Under the pieces are notes generated by a model that saw only the letters and a program-made list of their open reading frames with translations, had not been told where the DNA came from and did not search any database. The translations under genes were made by a program, and so were the position numbers. Shown here piece after piece: positions 52,261 through 62,875 of a DNA stretch of 64,000 bases. The first letter of the stretch is position 1. Each line of letters opens with the position of its first letter. The DNA comes from Phyllobacterium trifolii (GTDB taxonomy: Bacteria; Pseudomonadota; Alphaproteobacteria; Rhizobiales; Rhizobiaceae), in the NCBI RefSeq assembly GCF_014192095.1, contig NZ_JACHXN010000025.1, positions 17,996 to 81,995 on the forward strand, given 5' to 3'.

Positions 52261-54513
52261 GTGCCTCAAACCGCATTCGGAGCGCAAGCTTCCTTTACAA
52301 GCAACGCTGCGACCGATAATCGACAGCAAATGAGCAAGACCGTAGTCAAACCGCAGGTTCTGCCGAAAGGCGCGTTGATCATGACGCTCCTGACGTTGGC
52401 GACAACGATTGTTTCGTTCGTCATCATGATGGGCATTACCGACATCTCGCCCACCAAACGGACGACGCAAATCATTATTGCAGCCAATGCGGTTTCAATT
52501 CTGGTGCTGATCTATTTATCCTATGCGACGCTCCGGAAGCTGTTTCTGTTCAAGAGCAAGGAAAAGCACCGGGATCTGCATACCAACATAGCGATCATCT
52601 TCGCGCTGATCGCGTCGATCCCTTCGATCATTGTTGCCTGTTTTTCGCTCATTGTCCTCGACAATCGCTTAAACTCCTGGATCAATCCCGAGAACAATCA
52701 GATCATTGATATGTCAATTAAGGCTGCGCAGTCCTACACCGAGGACAATGCGCAAAGTCTTTTGACCACAACTCTTTCGATGGCGATCGATCTCGATCAG
52801 CGGCGGATGCTGTACAGTCTTGATCGAGGTGCCTTCGAAAATTGGCTGACCTATGATGCAGGCCGCAACAATCTGCTTGGCGCATCCCTGGTTAGATCCA
52901 ACGGTGAGGTTGTCGTCAGCGCCCAGCTTTTCAACGATCATACCCTTCCCGAAGCGCCGCTGGCGGCGTTGAAAACTGCGGCGGGCGACAGGCCGGTATT
53001 GATACCGCCGGAAGCCACCAACCTTGTCGGCGCCATCATCAAGATGCAGGCGCTGCCGGATTTGTATCTCTATACGATCCGCGCCGTGGATTCTTCGGCG
53101 CTGGATAACATGCGCATCATGACCGACAACAATGCCGAATATCAGTCGCTGGCCAGCAACAGGAAGAATACGCAGATCGCCTACGCGCTGCTCTATATTG
53201 AGCTGACGCTTTTGTTGCTTTTGACCGCGGTCTGGACTGGCATTGCCGTCGCCAATCGTGTGGTCAGGCCCATTCGCCTTTTGATCGGCGCGGCCGGCGA
53301 CGTTGCCACCGGCAATTTTGACGTTTCAGTGCCTGTCCGCGCTTCGGATGGCGATATCGGTTCACTATCCCATACGTTCAATAATATGGTCGAGCAGTTG
53401 AAAACCCAGCACAACGATCTGATCTCGGCAAAGGACGAGATCGATGAGCGCAGGCGCTTTACTGAAGCGGTTCTGTCCGGCGTGACAGCCGGCGTTATCA
53501 GCGTCAACTCGCAAGGCGATATTGCCGGTCTAAACCGGCCAGCCGAGCACATGCTGTCGATCGATGGTGCACAAGCTATCGGCAAGAACCTCGTTGATAT
53601 CCTTCCGGAAATCGGTGCTGTATTCGAGGCGGCACGGGAGAACGGCAGGTCGTCCAGCCGCCAGCAGATAGGCATTACCCGCAATGGTATCGTACGCTCT
53701 TTCAACGTGCAGATTACCCGGGAAGACGCCGATACACAGCACACCTCCTACGTGGTGACGGTCGACGATATCACCGATCTGGTCGCTGCCCACCGCTCGT
53801 CCGCTTGGGCTGACGTCGCACGCCGCATTGCCCATGAAATCAAGAATCCATTGACGCCGATCCAGCTCTCCGCCGAGCGCATTCGCCGCCGCTACGGCAA
53901 GGTCATTGTCGAGGATCGCGAGGTTTTCGACCAATGCACCGAAACGATTATCCGCCAGGTCGGCGATATAGGTCGTATGGTCGATGAGTTTTCTGAATTC
54001 GCTCGTATGCCCAAGCCGCAACTCGCAGCAACGGACATCCGCGATGTGCTGCGCGACGCATCCTTTCTCGTGGAAATCAGCAACAATCAGATCAAGTTTA
54101 AGCATGACTTTACCGACGAGCCGCTCGTTGGAAATTTCGACAATAGGCTCCTTGGCCAGGCTTTCGGTAACATTATCAAGAACGCTTCGGAGTCCATTGA
54201 GACGGCGCTCCAGACAGGAGCGATCGAGGAGGGTTTCATTCTCGTTCGCGCTGTCAGTACTAGTTCGTCCATCATTGTCGAAGTGCTCGACAACGGCAAA
54301 GGGTTGCCCGCCGACAACCGTCATCGACTGCTCGAGCCTTATGTGACAACGCGCGAAAAGGGCACGGGCCTCGGCCTCGCCATCGTCAAGAAAATCATCG
54401 AAGATCATAGTGGACATCTCGAAATGCTGGATGCCCCTGAGAGCTTTCATACCGGTCGCGGAGCGATGGTGCGAATGACTTTTCCAAAGCTCGTCGAGGC
54501 CAGCGCCGCCTGA
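52261..54513 (+). CDS. NtrY-like membrane sensor histidine kinase
   Basis: A 750-residue kinase. Three or four N-terminal membrane helices (about 40-130) precede a periplasmic sensor region and a last helix at about 310-335. HAMP (RPIRLLIGAAGDVATGNF), PAS (about 400-500) and the dimerisation box with HEIKNPLTPIQLSAERIRRR follow. The ATPase domain has NIIKNASESI, LDNGKGLP and TTREKGTGLGLAI. The architecture and H-box are those of NtrY, the nitrogen-related sensor that partners NtrX. No ntrX or other response regulator is adjacent, so this is an orphan here. The GTG at 52261 is used; an ATG at 52330 is possible. There is no strong ribosome binding site for either. Confidence 0.88.
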   Translation: MPQTAFGAQASFTSNAATDNRQQMSKTVVKPQVLPKGALIMTLLTLATTIVSFVIMMGITDISPTKRTTQIIIAANAVSILVLIYLSYATLRKLFLFKSKEKHRDLHTNIAIIFALIASIPSIIVACFSLIVLDNRLNSWINPENNQIIDMSIKAAQSYTEDNAQSLLTTTLSMAIDLDQRRMLYSLDRGAFENWLTYDAGRNNLLGASLVRSNGEVVVSAQLFNDHTLPEAPLAALKTAAGDRPVLIPPEATNLVGAIIKMQALPDLYLYTIRAVDSSALDNMRIMTDNNAEYQSLASNRKNTQIAYALLYIELTLLLLLTAVWTGIAVANRVVRPIRLLIGAAGDVATGNFDVSVPVRASDGDIGSLSHTFNNMVEQLKTQHNDLISAKDEIDERRRFTEAVLSGVTAGVISVNSQGDIAGLNRPAEHMLSIDGAQAIGKNLVDILPEIGAVFEAARENGRSSSRQQIGITRNGIVRSFNVQITREDADTQHTSYVVTVDDITDLVAAHRSSAWADVARRIAHEIKNPLTPIQLSAERIRRRYGKVIVEDREVFDQCTETIIRQVGDIGRMVDEFSEFARMPKPQLAATDIRDVLRDASFLVEISNNQIKFKHDFTDEPLVGNFDNRLLGQAFGNIIKNASESIETALQTGAIEEGFILVRAVSTSSSIIVEVLDNGKGLPADNRHRLLEPYVTTREKGTGLGLAIVKKIIEDHSGHLEMLDAPESFHTGRGAMVRMTFPKLVEASAA

Positions 54514-54775
54514 CTTTTACCGGTATCGCTTTCGTTTCACTCGATATCAAAATGTGATGAAACTGAGGCACGGCGCAAATTGCAGTCTACATTGAAAGCG
54601 CTATAATCCCTTTCAGTGAGGCCGGGATGATGGGATTAAGCCTTCCATGATTTTGGTCAAGCACATGATCACGACAATTTGAATCGATCGCTGGCAACTG
54701 AAATCAGCGACGGGTGTTCATGATTTTTCGAGAACGCGCCGGTCCTATCCGGCTACGCTCAGGAGGAGTCAGGCG

Positions 54776-54877
54776 ATGCGACACACGAAAGAAAACGGCG
54801 ATATCTCCAACTGGATGACATGCTCAATGATTTTGTTTGGCGCGCTGGCAGTTGCCGCCGTCGTCTTTGCAGTTTGA
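54776..54877 (+). CDS. 33-residue single-pass membrane peptide
   Basis: A short gene with an excellent ribosome binding site (AGGAGG, nine bases before the ATG). The peptide has a polar N terminus (MRHTKENGDISNW) and one hydrophobic segment of about 17 residues (MILFGALAVAAVVFAV region) that ends at the stop. It stands in a gap of about 490 bases between the NtrY-like kinase and the DUF1772-like gene. The strong start signal makes it more believable than other short frames. Function is unknown. Confidence 0.45.
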   Translation: MRHTKENGDISNWMTCSMILFGALAVAAVVFAV

Positions 54878-55000
54878 CTATCGGGATTTGACCCGATCAG
54901 AATAAAATTCGGAGAATTTATGTGCGTCTGACAGAACGCGCATCGGTTTCGGTATGGGCTGGTTTCCAAGTGAAACTGGCCCATTGTATTGTTGAGGGCT

Positions 55001-55372
55001 CTAATCCTTTCCCAGTACGGAGAGAAGCAAGACGAAAAGCGCCACGAAATTCAAAATTGCGCTTGCTGCATGCGAATACTCCCATTGATAGCGCGGCGTT
55101 CCCCAGCCCTCCGGCAGAACGGTCCAGTTATGAGTTGCTTTATTCGTCGGAAATGTGAGCAGCCAGAAAATCACTTGCGTTGCCGCAATGCAGAGAAATG
55201 CCGTCGCCACCAGCCAATACGGTTCGCCCGAACGGTTAAACCAGATTGACAGGGCGAGCGTTGAAACCAGCGCCCCGACGATGACGATGGCGAAGAGGCT
55301 CCATCCGTCATAGGCTCGCTGCGAGATAAGATACGCGGCGCGATCGCAAAAGCTACCCCATTGATCCCTCAT
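55001..55372 (-). CDS. DUF1772-like small membrane protein
   Basis: A 123-residue membrane protein with three to four predicted helices. The segment TFPTNKATHNWTVLPEGWG followed by QWEYSHAASAILNF resembles the C-terminal half of DUF1772/anthrone-oxygenase-like proteins as I remember them. Proteins of this type have no clear bacterial function. It is a single gene, convergent with the small peptide at 54776 and divergent from the HWE kinase. Confidence 0.65.
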   Translation of the reverse strand: MRDQWGSFCDRAAYLISQRAYDGWSLFAIVIVGALVSTLALSIWFNRSGEPYWLVATAFLCIAATQVIFWLLTFPTNKATHNWTVLPEGWGTPRYQWEYSHAASAILNFVALFVLLLSVLGKD

Positions 55373-55500
55373 ACGCTGGGCGGCGCTGTCGGAACCAAAA
55401 TCATTGCAGATAGTTTCGAATATGGGGGTATGCTGTTGTCGAGTGGTCCCCTTGATTCGAGAACCCGACTGGCAAGAAGTTACTTGAAGCAGGAAAAATA

Positions 55501-56898
55501 GTGGATATTGCGCAAGGCAACCTTAGTTCTTCACTTGCAGCTTTGCACAGCATGGACAGCTTAAGCCGTGATTCCCTGATCATGGCACTTCCTATCCCCG
55601 TTTATACGACAGACAAATCCGGCATCATTACGTTCTACAACCGTGCGGCGGCGGAGTTCTGGGGTCGTGAGCCGCGGATCGGCGAAGAGGCTTGGTGCGG
55701 ATCATGGAAATTGTACTGGCCTGACGGAACGCCGATGCGGCATGACGAGTGCCCCATGGCGATGAGCCTGCGCGAAGGTCGGGATGTGCGAGGGCTGGAA
55801 GCCATAGCCGAGCGGCCCGACGGCAGCCGCGTTGCGTTCCGTCCATTCCCCGTTTTGCTTCGGGACAATAATGGTGACGTTGTTGGCGCCATGAATATGC
55901 TTGTCGATCTCACCGAGCAGAAGCGCAATGAAGAGTCGGCGCAACATCTCGCGGCGATCGTGGAATCGTCCGACGATGCGATCGTTAGTAAAACCCTCGC
56001 AGGCATCGTCAGGAGCTGGAACAGGGGTGCCGAACGCGTATTTGGTTATACCGCCGAGGAGATGATTGGCCGTTCGATCACCACTGTCATCCCTCCCGAA
56101 AGACTGGGGGAAGAAGCGTCCATCGTCGACAAAGTTCGCAAGGGTGAACGCCTGGATCACTATGAGACAATTCGGGTGCGCAAGGACGGCGTGCGTATTC
56201 ATGTTTCGCTGACCGTATCGCCAGTCAAGGATTCGACCGGTCGCATCGTTGGCGCGTCCAAGATTGCCCGCGACATTACCGAGAGAAAAGAAAAGGAAGA
56301 ACGAATAGTCATGTTGATGCGCGAGGTAAACCACCGCGTGAAAAATCAATATGCCGTCATTCTGTCCATGATCAGGGAAACCGGCAATCGCACTGGAGAT
56401 AGTGCCGAGTTCGAGCAGCAGGTTCGGGAAAGAATCATGGCTCTCGCGCGATCACATGATCTGCTTGTCCATGCCGAATGGCGCGGAGCGACTGTAGCGG
56501 ATCTGCTTTTGGCGCAGATAAAGCCGTTCGGCGATGAAACCAGCGTCGCGATTTCAGGTCCCCTCATCGTCGTGCAGCCCAATGCCGTTCAGTATCTGGG
56601 GATTGCGTTCCATGAATTGGCGACGAATTCGGCCAAATATGGTGTGTTTTCTGCTGACCAGGGCAATATCGCAGTCGATTGGTACGTCGGCGATGATGGT
56701 AAAACCTTTTATCTGACCTGGACGGAATCTGACGGGCCGCCCGTAACGCTTGGGCGCACCCATGGATTTGGCAAAATTGTCCTGGAACGCGTGACGCCAT
56801 TGTCACTCGGAGGGGTAGGCACTCTGGAACAGCCGCCCAAACGCCTCGTCTGGACTGTGCGCGCCCCAATGGAAAATATTGCAGCTTCCATCACCTGA
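55501..56898 (+). CDS. PAS-PAS-HWE sensor histidine kinase
   Basis: A soluble 465-residue kinase. Two PAS domains occupy about 25-140 and 148-262; the second ends in the classical IVGASKIARDITERK. The histidine region is REVNHRVKNQYAVILSMIRE with H278 as phosphoacceptor. HELATNSAKYGVFS is the N-box, and WTESDGPPV contains the WxE signature that gives HWE kinases their name. Such kinases often sense light, redox or general stress in Hyphomicrobiales and pair with single-domain or PhyR-type regulators. No regulator is adjacent. The GTG start has AGGA seven bases ahead. The input signal is unknown, and no LOV cysteine motif was seen. Confidence 0.88.
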   Translation: MDIAQGNLSSSLAALHSMDSLSRDSLIMALPIPVYTTDKSGIITFYNRAAAEFWGREPRIGEEAWCGSWKLYWPDGTPMRHDECPMAMSLREGRDVRGLEAIAERPDGSRVAFRPFPVLLRDNNGDVVGAMNMLVDLTEQKRNEESAQHLAAIVESSDDAIVSKTLAGIVRSWNRGAERVFGYTAEEMIGRSITTVIPPERLGEEASIVDKVRKGERLDHYETIRVRKDGVRIHVSLTVSPVKDSTGRIVGASKIARDITERKEKEERIVMLMREVNHRVKNQYAVILSMIRETGNRTGDSAEFEQQVRERIMALARSHDLLVHAEWRGATVADLLLAQIKPFGDETSVAISGPLIVVQPNAVQYLGIAFHELATNSAKYGVFSADQGNIAVDWYVGDDGKTFYLTWTESDGPPVTLGRTHGFGKIVLERVTPLSLGGVGTLEQPPKRLVWTVRAPMENIAASIT

Positions 56899-57004
56899 CG
56901 AGCATACGAGCTCATTCTTAATGCTTAACTCTGCTTGCTGGAAACCACTGTCGCTCGCGTGTATTGTGCGCGGCATCATTGAATTCTGGTTCAGGGGGAG
57001 CCAA

Positions 57005-57403
57005 ATGCCACAGATTTCTCAGCTTTTCTTCAAGACGGCCATCATATGTCTTCTGATTGGGTTGGCGATGGGCCTGCAAATGGGAATGTCCGGAAACCAT
57101 ACCGTGATTGCCGCTCACGCACACCTCAACCTCTTGGGCTGGGTTTCCTGTTCCATATTCGGCGGCTATTACGCGCTCAACCCATCCAAAGCGGTCAAGA
57201 GATTGGCTATGGTTCATTACGTGGTCTATACGCTCGGTCTGATCGTCATGCTGCCGGCGCTCTATTTCATGGAACTGGGCAATGTCCAGTTGGAACCGAT
57301 CGTCGGGATAGGATCGCTTGTCGTTTTCGCTGGCGTATTGATCTTCGCCGTGGTGATGTTCTCCAAGGAGATCGCAGTCATCCCCGAAGCCAGACGGGCC
57401 TGA
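57005..57403 (+). CDS. Small heme-copper-oxidase-subunit-I-like membrane protein
   Basis: A 132-residue membrane protein with four predicted helices. The segment AAHAHLNLLGWVSCSIFGGYY resembles the helix of cytochrome oxidase subunit I and NorB that holds a heme ligand (HxHxxxxGW), but the protein is far too short for a complete oxidase. It belongs to a group of short CcoN-like proteins found in alpha- and gammaproteobacteria. The ATG at 57005 follows GGGGGAG by four bases. It stands alone; no other oxidase gene is nearby. It may bind heme or help oxidase assembly, but this is speculative. Confidence 0.75.
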   Translation: MPQISQLFFKTAIICLLIGLAMGLQMGMSGNHTVIAAHAHLNLLGWVSCSIFGGYYALNPSKAVKRLAMVHYVVYTLGLIVMLPALYFMELGNVQLEPIVGIGSLVVFAGVLIFAVVMFSKEIAVIPEARRA

Positions 57404-57639
57404 ATTGGGCTTACCGGCTTAGGTACGTCCCATCTCCTCCGCAATCGAAGCCTACGATATCGGGTGGTCTCGACAGCGATTTCAGCTCTACCCGCAGTAG
57501 AGGCGGAGACAGGATCCGCTCGGCATGGCCTGGAGCGAATTTCTGCTGTCCTGCAAGATTCGGCTTGTCAAAATGCCTGAGCCCGGTGCAAATTCGCGGA
57601 ATTATTTTTGCATGCGATTTTTAGCACCAAGGCTTTTTG

Positions 57640-58689
57640 ATGAATTACGTTCCTGCGCTCGACGGCGTGCGCGCAATCGCCGTCTTGACTGTCATTGTGT
57701 TCCACACATTTTACGATCGTTTTCCTGGCGGGTATATCGGCGTTGACCTGTTCTTCGTCCTGAGCGGCTACCTGATCACGTCGAATTTGCTCGCTGAGTG
57801 GGAAAATTGCGGCAGGATCGACATGCCGCGCTTTTGGTTGCGGCGCGTGAGACGGCTGGCGCCGGGGCTCTATGTCTTTCTCGCATGTCTCGCATTTGCA
57901 GCGCTCTTTACCAAAATCCGAAACGATGTTCTGGAGGCCATTGGATTTGCCGCGACTTACACTATGAACTGGGCACGAGCCTTCGAATTGGGGCCCGATA
58001 CCGTTCTCGCACACACCTGGTCGCTCGCGATAGAGCAGCAATTCTATCTGATTTGGCCAATTGTGCTTTCCGCCCTGCTCGCCAAGGCCGGGCGCCGTGG
58101 CGCACCGCTTGCGATCCTTGCCCTTATTCTGGCGGTGCTCGGATGGCGGATCGCGCTGGAGGCGATGCATGCACCGGGTACGCGAATTTACAACGGGTTC
58201 GACACCCGAGCGGATGCCTTGCTAATTGGCTGCCTGCTTGCCTTTCTGCCTAATCTGCCACGGACGTGGTCACCCTGGCTTTTCTGGTCGGCCTCCCTGG
58301 TTGGATATCTGTTCGTGCTTTTTGGCAACAACGGCCAATGGTCCCTGATCTGGGGATTTACCGCTTTTGCTGCGGTCGCAGCCATTTGGATCGCTGCAGC
58401 CGCTTCGGCAGTCACAGGACAGTTCGCCCATACCCTCCTGACACTTGAGCCGCTTGTTGCAATCGGCCGAATCTCCTACGGCATGTATCTCTGGCACTAT
58501 CCCATCCTGCTCGTCCTGAAGTCCCTGGATTTGCCAAGCGGAGTGACAATCAACCTCGAACTGCTGCTTACGATCAGCGTGGCCGCTGCCTCGTTCCATT
58601 GGATAGAGCGCCCGTTTCTGACCAAAGGAAGCCGTTCGATCGTCCGATACGGGCAAGCTCTCGAACCTGTCGCCTCCACAGTCTCCTAG
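57640..58689 (+). CDS. Acyltransferase 3 family membrane protein (OafA/YrhL type)
   Basis: A 349-residue membrane O-acyltransferase with about ten helices. The opening YVPALDGVRAIAVLTVIVFH holds the catalytic histidine; GGYIGVDLFFVLSGYLIT and FWLRRVRRLAPGLY follow, then TWSLAIEQQFYLIWP. All are standard family marks. Such enzymes acetylate or succinylate surface polysaccharides, Nod factors or glucans. There is no C-terminal SGNH domain. The ATG at 57640 is used; a TTG directly before it is also possible. It is a single gene and the acceptor is not identifiable. Confidence 0.9.
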   Translation: MNYVPALDGVRAIAVLTVIVFHTFYDRFPGGYIGVDLFFVLSGYLITSNLLAEWENCGRIDMPRFWLRRVRRLAPGLYVFLACLAFAALFTKIRNDVLEAIGFAATYTMNWARAFELGPDTVLAHTWSLAIEQQFYLIWPIVLSALLAKAGRRGAPLAILALILAVLGWRIALEAMHAPGTRIYNGFDTRADALLIGCLLAFLPNLPRTWSPWLFWSASLVGYLFVLFGNNGQWSLIWGFTAFAAVAAIWIAAAASAVTGQFAHTLLTLEPLVAIGRISYGMYLWHYPILLVLKSLDLPSGVTINLELLLTISVAAASFHWIERPFLTKGSRSIVRYGQALEPVASTVS

Positions 58690-59244
58690 ATGTCATTTTA
58701 CGGAGATTGTCCGTCCGAGGCTTAGATGCCATCTTGGTGTTGGCGGCAAATCGGGAAGAATCTTTGGCTGCCGCCTGGAAAGAAGCATCAGTTGAGCAGT
58801 TTCGAAGGAACAGCATGGCTGCCGGAACGAATGCAAGCCGACTTGAAAAACTTGATTGTCCAACATCCGGCGTCAAAAAGTTAAAAACGCAAGTCCGGCG
58901 ACAGCGGCTACATTCGTCACTCGAGACCTGATTGATCGTGAAGCCGCCGAGATCGAACGACACGTTGCTACCGGCTCCAGATGCCGGCTGGTCGTTCCGG
59001 ACCAGCACGCGAATTCGCTGATAACGGAACTTGTAAGCAGGTAGGCATTTCTGTGTACGACTTTAGTCTGACACGTCTGGATGTTCTCAAGATTGCAATG
59101 ACTTAGGGCGGCTCGCTGATGAAGTGCACAAACGGAATTCTTTTACAATTAGTATTTACCCTAGCGTGCTGGCTGAGAGCGAGCCGGGGCGACGACTAGA
59201 ATGTCTGACCCCTAAATTCACCGGCGCTGGGACTTAACCTGGAA
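58690..59244. other. Intergenic region without a supported gene
   Basis: About 550 bases between convergent genes. Several short frames occur on both strands, but none has a convincing start signal, composition or family resemblance. No terminator of quality was found. Confidence 0.4.
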
Positions 59245-62205
59245 TCAGATCTTGAGGCGCGAGAGGATGCCTTCCAACGTCTTGATGGCGCTTGCTTTGT
59301 CAAGCTTCTGCAAGTCGAGAAGGATTCTCAGCCCGTCTTGCTCTTCCCGTATCGCCTTGCCATGTTCGACCATGTCGTCGATCCGCTCGAGCACCCTGTA
59401 GTTTCGCACCGGCTTGGCGATGCCCTTGGCCGTTATGGGTTCCCGCTCCTCGGCCAGAACCCTGTCCTTGACCAACGAATAGGCCGCGTGGCTCAAAAGG
59501 ATGCCGCCAAGCTCGGCATGGGACTGCAGCCTGGCGGCCAGGTTCACTTCACCGCCGATGATGGTGTACTCCATGCGGTCTTCGCTGCCGAAATTGCCGA
59601 CCGTGCAATAGCCCGTGTTGATGCCGATCCGCAGCTGGAACGGCTTCTGCAGTCCCTTGTCACGCCATTCTGTCTGCAAGTCCGACATCCGCCGCTGCAT
59701 CGCGATCGCCATGTTGACGCAGGCCATCGCATCCTCCTTGACGCCCCTCGTCTCAGGATCGCCAAAGAACGCCAGGATCGCATCGCCGATGTACTTATCA
59801 ACGGTCGCACCATGCGCCAGTGCGATCTTCGTCATCTCCGTCAGGTAGTGGTTGAGCAAAGCGGTCAATTCCTCGGATTCCAGATCATCTGTCGTCTCGG
59901 TGAAATCGGCGATGTCAGAAAAGAATATGGTTAGCTTCTTGCGGCTTGAGGCTATCCTTACTTCCTGTGTACCCGCGAATATCGATGAATAGACTTGGGG
60001 TGACAGATATTTCGACAGCTTGTTCGACAAAGCCTCTAGCGTCTTGTTCTTCTCGGTCACGAGCGCATTTGCCAACTCCACCTTGGACTTGGCCTTGCGG
60101 ATCTTTGCTTCGGCCTGCTTGATTGCCGTGATGTTCGTATATACGGCAACGGTTCCGCCCTCCGTCGTCTTGCGCTCGTTGATTTGAATCCAGCGGCCAT
60201 TGGCTCGCTGTTGAACATGGGGATGGCCCGGTTGCCTGTGTCTCGCCAGTCGCTCGTCGATCCATTCGTCAACCCGTCCTTTCGCGTCCTCGACAAGGCC
60301 TTGTTCCGCCGCGTTACGAATGAGCATTTCGTAAGGCGTACCCGGCGCTGGCGTGCCCAGCCCCGGATAGAGGAGTTCGCCATAGGCGCTGTTGCAGACG
60401 ATCAGCCGGTCCTCTGCGTCGTACAGTGAAAACCCCTCCGAGATTGATTCGATCGCGTCCGTCAAACGCTGCTCGCTGCGCTGGGAATCGATCTCCGCGT
60501 GCTTGCGGGCGGTCACGTCACTCCACGAGCCGATGACTTCAAGTGGCTGACCGTCCTTATCGCGAACCAATTGCTGTTCATCATTCACCCAGCAAAAGCT
60601 GCCATCCTTCTTACGAAATCGATACTCGACCGTGTGGCGGCCTTTCTTGTACAAATGGACGGACTCGGCCTCCACTGCGGCCAGGTCGTCGCGGTGCACT
60701 CGGTCGCGCCAGAAATCGGCATTCTCCAGGTACTCGCTCGGCTCATATCCTAGCAAGGTCTTGATATTCTCGCTGATGATGATGGGCGCGTAGTCGCCGG
60801 TCGCCTTGAAGCTGTAGATGACCGCAGGGGCAGACGACAACACGCGTACGAGGCGGTCCTGGGAGGCAACCAACGCCTCACTGATTTGCTTGCGGGCTGT
60901 GATGTCGTTCCACGCACCGACCACCTCGATCGGATCGCCTGCAGCGTTGCGCTGCAACTGCAGATCGTCACTGATCCAGCAATAGTTGCCGTCCTTCTTG
61001 CGAAACCGGTACTCGTTGGCGATGCGACCCTCCTCGAAAAGCCTCGCATAATCTTTTTCGATGCGCGGCAGATCCCCGGGATGCACACGGCTGCGCCAGA
61101 AATCCGGGCTCTCGAGATAATCCTCACGCTCATATCCGAGCAGGTCCTTTACATTCGGGCTGATGAACGTCGGCCAAAAGTCGTCCGTTGCTTTGAAGCT
61201 GTAGATCACCGCCGGCACGCAGGTGAGTAGATATGAGACCCGATCCTGAGCGGCGGCCGCAGCTCCTTCCGCCCGTTTGCGGTCGGTGATGTCGCTCCAT
61301 GATCCGACGATTTCCACCGGTTGACCGTCTGCGTCCCGGATCAAGTGCTGTGCGTCATTTACCCAGCAGTAGGTACCATCCTTCTTGAGAAATCGATACT
61401 CGACGGTATGGTGGCCTTGCTTGAACAAGTGTAGAGACTCGCCCTCCACCGCGGCAAGCTCATCGGGGTGCACGCAGCGCCGCCAAAAATCCGCGTTCTC
61501 CAGGTATTCCTGCGGCTCGTAACCCAACAAGTTCCTGATGTTTTTACTGACAAACGTCGGCGCAAAATCTCCTGTCGCCTTGTAACTGTAGATCACGGCA
61601 GGTGACGAACTCAGCAGCCGGGCCAAGCGCTGCTGCGCACCCACCTGCGCTTCCTCCGCCGTCTTGCGCGCCGTGATATCGCTCCATGATCCGACGATCT
61701 CCAGCGGCTGGCCCTCCTTGTCACGGATCAGTTGCTGCTCGTCATTCACCCAGCAATAGGAGCCATCATTGCGGCGAAAGCGATACTCCACCGTGTGGAT
61801 TCCATTCTGGAAAAATTGGGAAATCGCCTCCTCGACGCGGGTCAGGTCGTCGGGGTGGACCCGGTCGCGCCAGAATGACGGGTGCTCCAGGTACTCGCCC
61901 GGCCCATACCCGAACACGGTTCTGATGTTCTCGCTTACGAACGTGGGGGCGTAATCCCCTGTCGCCTTGAAGCTGTAGATCACGGCAGGTGACGAACTCA
62001 GCAGCCGGGCCAAACGCTGCTGCGCAGCCGCCTGGGCTTCCTTCAATTGTTCGCCGACCCAGCTGTCGCGGTCGCGCGTGGCGTCTCTTATGGCCTGCTC
62101 GATGACAGCGGCGGTGCCGTCGTTATCGAACTCGTCCGTCGGGATGTGCAGGATATGATGCAGAACGGCCGTCGCGTTCTTCGCGTATTCCCTTGCGGTC
62201 ATCAT
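59245..62205 (-). CDS. Multi-PAS class III adenylate/guanylate cyclase
   Basis: A soluble cyclase of 986 residues. After a 60-residue N-terminal helical segment come four tandem PAS_3/PAC units at about 62-577, each 129 residues long, then a divergent fifth PAS (about 582-705, [12 protein letters not shown]), a coiled linker and the catalytic domain at about 735-925. The catalytic core has both metal aspartates ([10 protein letters not shown] and [11 protein letters not shown]), the lysine in VDKYIGD, and the transition-state pair in [19 protein letters not shown] suggests adenylate cyclase. The start ATG at 62205 follows GGGGGG by eight bases. It appears to integrate a small-molecule or redox signal through repeated PAS sensors. 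Confidence 0.88.
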   Translation of the reverse strand: MMTAREYAKNATAVLHHILHIPTDEFDNDGTAAVIEQAIRDATRDRDSWVGEQLKEAQAAAQQRLARLLSSSPAVIYSFKATGDYAPTFVSENIRTVFGYGPGEYLEHPSFWRDRVHPDDLTRVEEAISQFFQNGIHTVEYRFRRNDGSYCWVNDEQQLIRDKEGQPLEIVGSWSDITARKTAEEAQVGAQQRLARLLSSSPAVIYSYKATGDFAPTFVSKNIRNLLGYEPQEYLENADFWRRCVHPDELAAVEGESLHLFKQGHHTVEYRFLKKDGTYCWVNDAQHLIRDADGQPVEIVGSWSDITDRKRAEGAAAAAQDRVSYLLTCVPAVIYSFKATDDFWPTFISPNVKDLLGYEREDYLESPDFWRSRVHPGDLPRIEKDYARLFEEGRIANEYRFRKKDGNYCWISDDLQLQRNAAGDPIEVVGAWNDITARKQISEALVASQDRLVRVLSSAPAVIYSFKATGDYAPIIISENIKTLLGYEPSEYLENADFWRDRVHRDDLAAVEAESVHLYKKGRHTVEYRFRKKDGSFCWVNDEQQLVRDKDGQPLEVIGSWSDVTARKHAEIDSQRSEQRLTDAIESISEGFSLYDAEDRLIVCNSAYGELLYPGLGTPAPGTPYEMLIRNAAEQGLVEDAKGRVDEWIDERLARHRQPGHPHVQQRANGRWIQINERKTTEGGTVAVYTNITAIKQAEAKIRKAKSKVELANALVTEKNKTLEALSNKLSKYLSPQVYSSIFAGTQEVRIASSRKKLTIFFSDIADFTETTDDLESEELTALLNHYLTEMTKIALAHGATVDKYIGDAILAFFGDPETRGVKEDAMACVNMAIAMQRRMSDLQTEWRDKGLQKPFQLRIGINTGYCTVGNFGSEDRMEYTIIGGEVNLAARLQSHAELGGILLSHAAYSLVKDRVLAEEREPITAKGIAKPVRNYRVLERIDDMVEHGKAIREEQDGLRILLDLQKLDKASAIKTLEGILSRLKI
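60475..62022 (-). repeat. Four tandem 387-bp PAS-encoding repeats
   Basis: Four consecutive units of 129 codons encode near-copies of one PAS/PAC domain. Units 1 and 2 share an identical 41-base stretch (61586-61626 and 61973-62013), exactly 387 bases apart. Units 1, 2 and 4 share SPAVIYS- or APAVIYS-type openings; unit 3 is the most divergent. This points to recent internal duplication. Confidence 0.85.
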
Positions 62206-62875
62206 GATATGGACCCCCCAATTCAAATGAGGTGTTGGGTTTAATTCTAGCACACGCGGTTAGTGTTAGTCTTTAGCGCGAAGTGGTTAGGTCCAGTGCC
62301 AACGGATATACTTCAAATAATTTCTTCAGAGATGGACGCTTGACAACAGCTGCGCCCCGCAGCCGACCCGTTTTTTGCACGAAATGACCGAGTGCTTCAT
62401 CGGCTCCGTGGAGACCCATACATTACAGGCGACTGTCCGGAAGTAGCGCAAAGGAGACATTCGATGCGCGCCCGCTAGCTGCTGCATTGGCGAATGCCGC
62501 GCCCGGCATTGGCTACGAGTCAGACTCACCGTCACTGCCCCCGAAGCGAACTTAGCAAAAAATCTCTGACGCTGACGAAACCGTCTCGGACGTCACATTG
62601 TTGGAGCCGCGATACCAGCCGGTTTGCGTCAGGACGGGCAAGAGCGGCGCTCTCGGATTGAACGTCTTTTACGACACGGCGATCAGGTCGTTGCGTCCAA
62701 GATCTACTACTTGGGGTCAATAACAGAAATTCGTTAATTAATTCAATTGGTTATTATCTCCAAAGGATCGTGCAATCCTAATGCTGCGTTGCAACAGGAA
62801 CCAAAACCGGGTACCGTCCGAACCGCTGGAGAATGACGGGTGCGGTGGGACACGCTATTCGTATAAGGGGATCAA
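62206..62875. other. Intergenic region without a supported gene
   Basis: About 670 bases between divergent genes. Short frames on both strands show no recognisable product. The last 150 bases are more AT-rich and should hold the promoter of the dioxygenase-like gene. Confidence 0.4.

Noticed and set aside
58574..59008. 144-codon minus frame after the acyltransferase gene
   Set aside because: It overlaps the 3' end of a well-supported gene on the other strand, has no ribosome binding site and no recognisable domain.
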